From: Nitrococcus sp.
GTDB taxonomy: Bacteria; Pseudomonadota; Gammaproteobacteria; Nitrococcales; Nitrococcaceae
Length of the DNA stretch: 5,367 bases
Direction of reading: 5' to 3'
Assembly: GCA_030452365.1 (NCBI GenBank)
Contig: JAKDMK010000193.1
Span: 1-5,367, forward strand
Part shown: positions 5,101 through 5,367 of the stretch, piece after piece
Layout: each line of letters starts with the position of its first letter
How positions within the stretch are numbered: position 1 is the first letter of the stretch
Notes under the pieces: generated by a model
The model's input: the letters and a program-made list of their open reading frames with translations, nothing else
What the model was told of the DNA's origin: nothing
The model's database searches: none
Program-made: the position numbers and the translations under genes

Positions 5101-5367
5101 GTGCAGAGCCTGCGCTCGGGACATGAGCCCGTGTTCGACACGCATGCCGACGCTGCCACCGAGGTGGATCTGCGCATTCCGGCGCTGCTGCCGGAGGACT
5201 ATCTACCCGATATCCATTCCCGGCTGGTAATGTATAAGCGCATCGCCAGCGCGCGCACCGAAGAGACGCTGCGTGAGCTACAAGTTGAGATGATTGATCG
5301 CTTCGGCCTCTTTCCCCAGCCGGTCAAAAACCTGCTGCGCCAACCCGAAATCAGGTTGCGCGCCGAG
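2125..5367 (+). CDS. mfd: Transcription-repair coupling factor Mfd (3' end outside window)
   Basis: Mfd is a cytoplasmic ATP-dependent DNA translocase that removes RNA polymerase stalled at DNA lesions and recruits UvrA for nucleotide excision repair. 1081 residues are visible; E. coli Mfd has 1148, so roughly 75-90 residues are missing at the right edge. Numbered from ATG 2125: UvrB-like N-terminal module with DWETLPYDVFSPHQD (78-92) and HGEFAVRGSILDLFPMG (about 165-181), the UvrA-contact region in E. coli; CarD-like RNA-polymerase interaction domain from VVHKDHGVGRYQG (493-505); helicase Walker A GDVGFGKT (638-645); VPTTLLAQQH (666-675); DEEHRFGV (739-746); TATPIPRT (765-772); TTIIESGIDIP (878-888); QLRGRVGRS (908-916); SHDLEIRGAGELLGEEQSG (957-975); C-terminal UvrA-masking domain from about 1014. 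All motifs appear intact, with no frameshift. The start is uncertain: ATG 2149 is an alternative, and neither has a clear Shine-Dalgarno. Confidence 0.97.
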   Translation, partial: MASNFVTPMQPPLPGRPGQCLDWYGLPGPAQALAIANAAAAGPSLTLVAAASAQLAQQLETELRFFSGGALDIEVMPDWETLPYDVFSPHQDIVSQRLCTLYRLPANQRSVLIVPIATLIQRIAPASYLEGRVFIVRTGERMVLEDMRARLERSGYRCVSQVMEHGEFAVRGSILDLFPMGSNEPYRIDLFDDEVDSIRIFDAESQRSRGRIDRIELLPAREFPTDEEAITRFRGNYRRLFEGDPTTSLIYREVSAGRLPNGIEYYLPLFFEETASLLDYLPNDTLSVAVGAVNAELDGAWRHIEQRYEQRRHDRERPLLAPEHLYLAPDELRARLKRFRRVRCHEHTIEAAGSGRARFATTTIPDLHMAPQSANPLARLQQFLQGYSGRVLFIAESAGRREDLLQRLQGIEVHPERVEGWSEFLNRTPRLAVAVAALEQGMQLDEPQLQLALIPEVALFAGRAQQRRRRQAAERDPEAIIRDLTDLHLDAPVVHKDHGVGRYQGLQIIEVGGVATEFLTIEYAGGDKLYAPVSALHLVCRYTGMDPEHAPLHRLGGEQWQRARRRAAERARDVAAELLEIYARRAAAHGHAYDFPREEYEAFSSQFPFEETPDQQQAIDAVLHDLRSSQPMDRVICGDVGFGKTEVAMRAAFVGVQDGRQVAVLVPTTLLAQQHFRNFRDRFADWPVRVEQLSRFRSQKEQNAALQDLAAGKVDIVIGTHKLLQDSVRFKNLGLLIIDEEHRFGVRQKEKLKSLRANVDVLMLTATPIPRTLNMALAGLRDLSIIATAPARRLAVKTFVNQWNDALIQEACLRELHRGGQVYFMHNEVRSIERIARQVHELIPDARVRIAHGQMREAELERVMLDFYHQRFNVLVCTTIIESGIDIPSANTIIINRADRLGLARLYQLRGRVGRSHHRAYAYLIAPPEDLMTADAIKRLEAIGAIEELGVGFSLASHDLEIRGAGELLGEEQSGQIQEVGFTLYSGLLERAVQSLRSGHEPVFDTHADAATEVDLRIPALLPEDYLPDIHSRLVMYKRIASARTEETLRELQVEMIDRFGLFPQPVKNLLRQPEIRLRAE

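Noticed and set aside
1..5367. CRISPR array, tRNA, rRNA or riboswitch
   Set aside because: No regularly spaced direct repeats, cloverleaf sequences or conserved rRNA or riboswitch motifs were seen on either strand.

Overview
The window looks like chromosomal DNA of a GC-rich proteobacterium, most likely a gammaproteobacterium. This rests on the close likeness of the Mfd protein to the gammaproteobacterial form and on REP-like intergenic repeats typical of purple-sulfur and related lineages. The genus is not determined. The window has two halves. Positions 1-1775 are a patch of toxin-antitoxin genes and gene wreckage. Positions about 2125-5367 hold one conserved housekeeping gene, mfd (transcription-repair coupling factor), which runs off the right edge without a stop codon.

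Left half, in order: (1) the C-terminal 98 residues of an XRE-type antitoxin-like regulator, whose start lies left of the window. (2) On the opposite strand, the C-terminal half of a PIN-domain toxin with no N-terminal half. (3) An AT-rich promoter-like stretch, then a TumE-family toxin and a TumA-like winged-helix antitoxin in one operon. The toxin frame has a TAA that appears premature: after it the same frame continues with family-like sequence and ends in an ATGA overlap with the antitoxin start. (4) A 121-bp structure with 12-bp inverted ends, made of two REP-like hairpins. (5) On the minus strand, an intact Phd/UPF0175 hybrid antitoxin, followed by a 4-base overlap and the first ~19 codons of its PIN (DUF3368-like) toxin, which is cut off exactly where the REP-like repeat begins.

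The main observation is a pattern. Every toxin visible here is broken (PIN C-terminal fragment, nonsense-truncated TumE, beheaded DUF3368-type toxin), while the antitoxin-like genes are open (the XRE gene, TumA, Phd/UPF0175). That is what decay of several TA modules would look like if toxins are lost first and antitoxins linger. I see no sign of a wholly new system. The value of the window lies in these decay junctions and in the repeats.

Right half: between the antitoxin and mfd is a non-coding stretch with a second, different REP-like palindrome and a small hairpin. Mfd is well conserved in all helicase motifs and in its RNA-polymerase-interaction domain. Its start codon is uncertain, because the frame is open for more than 600 bases upstream and no clear Shine-Dalgarno is seen.
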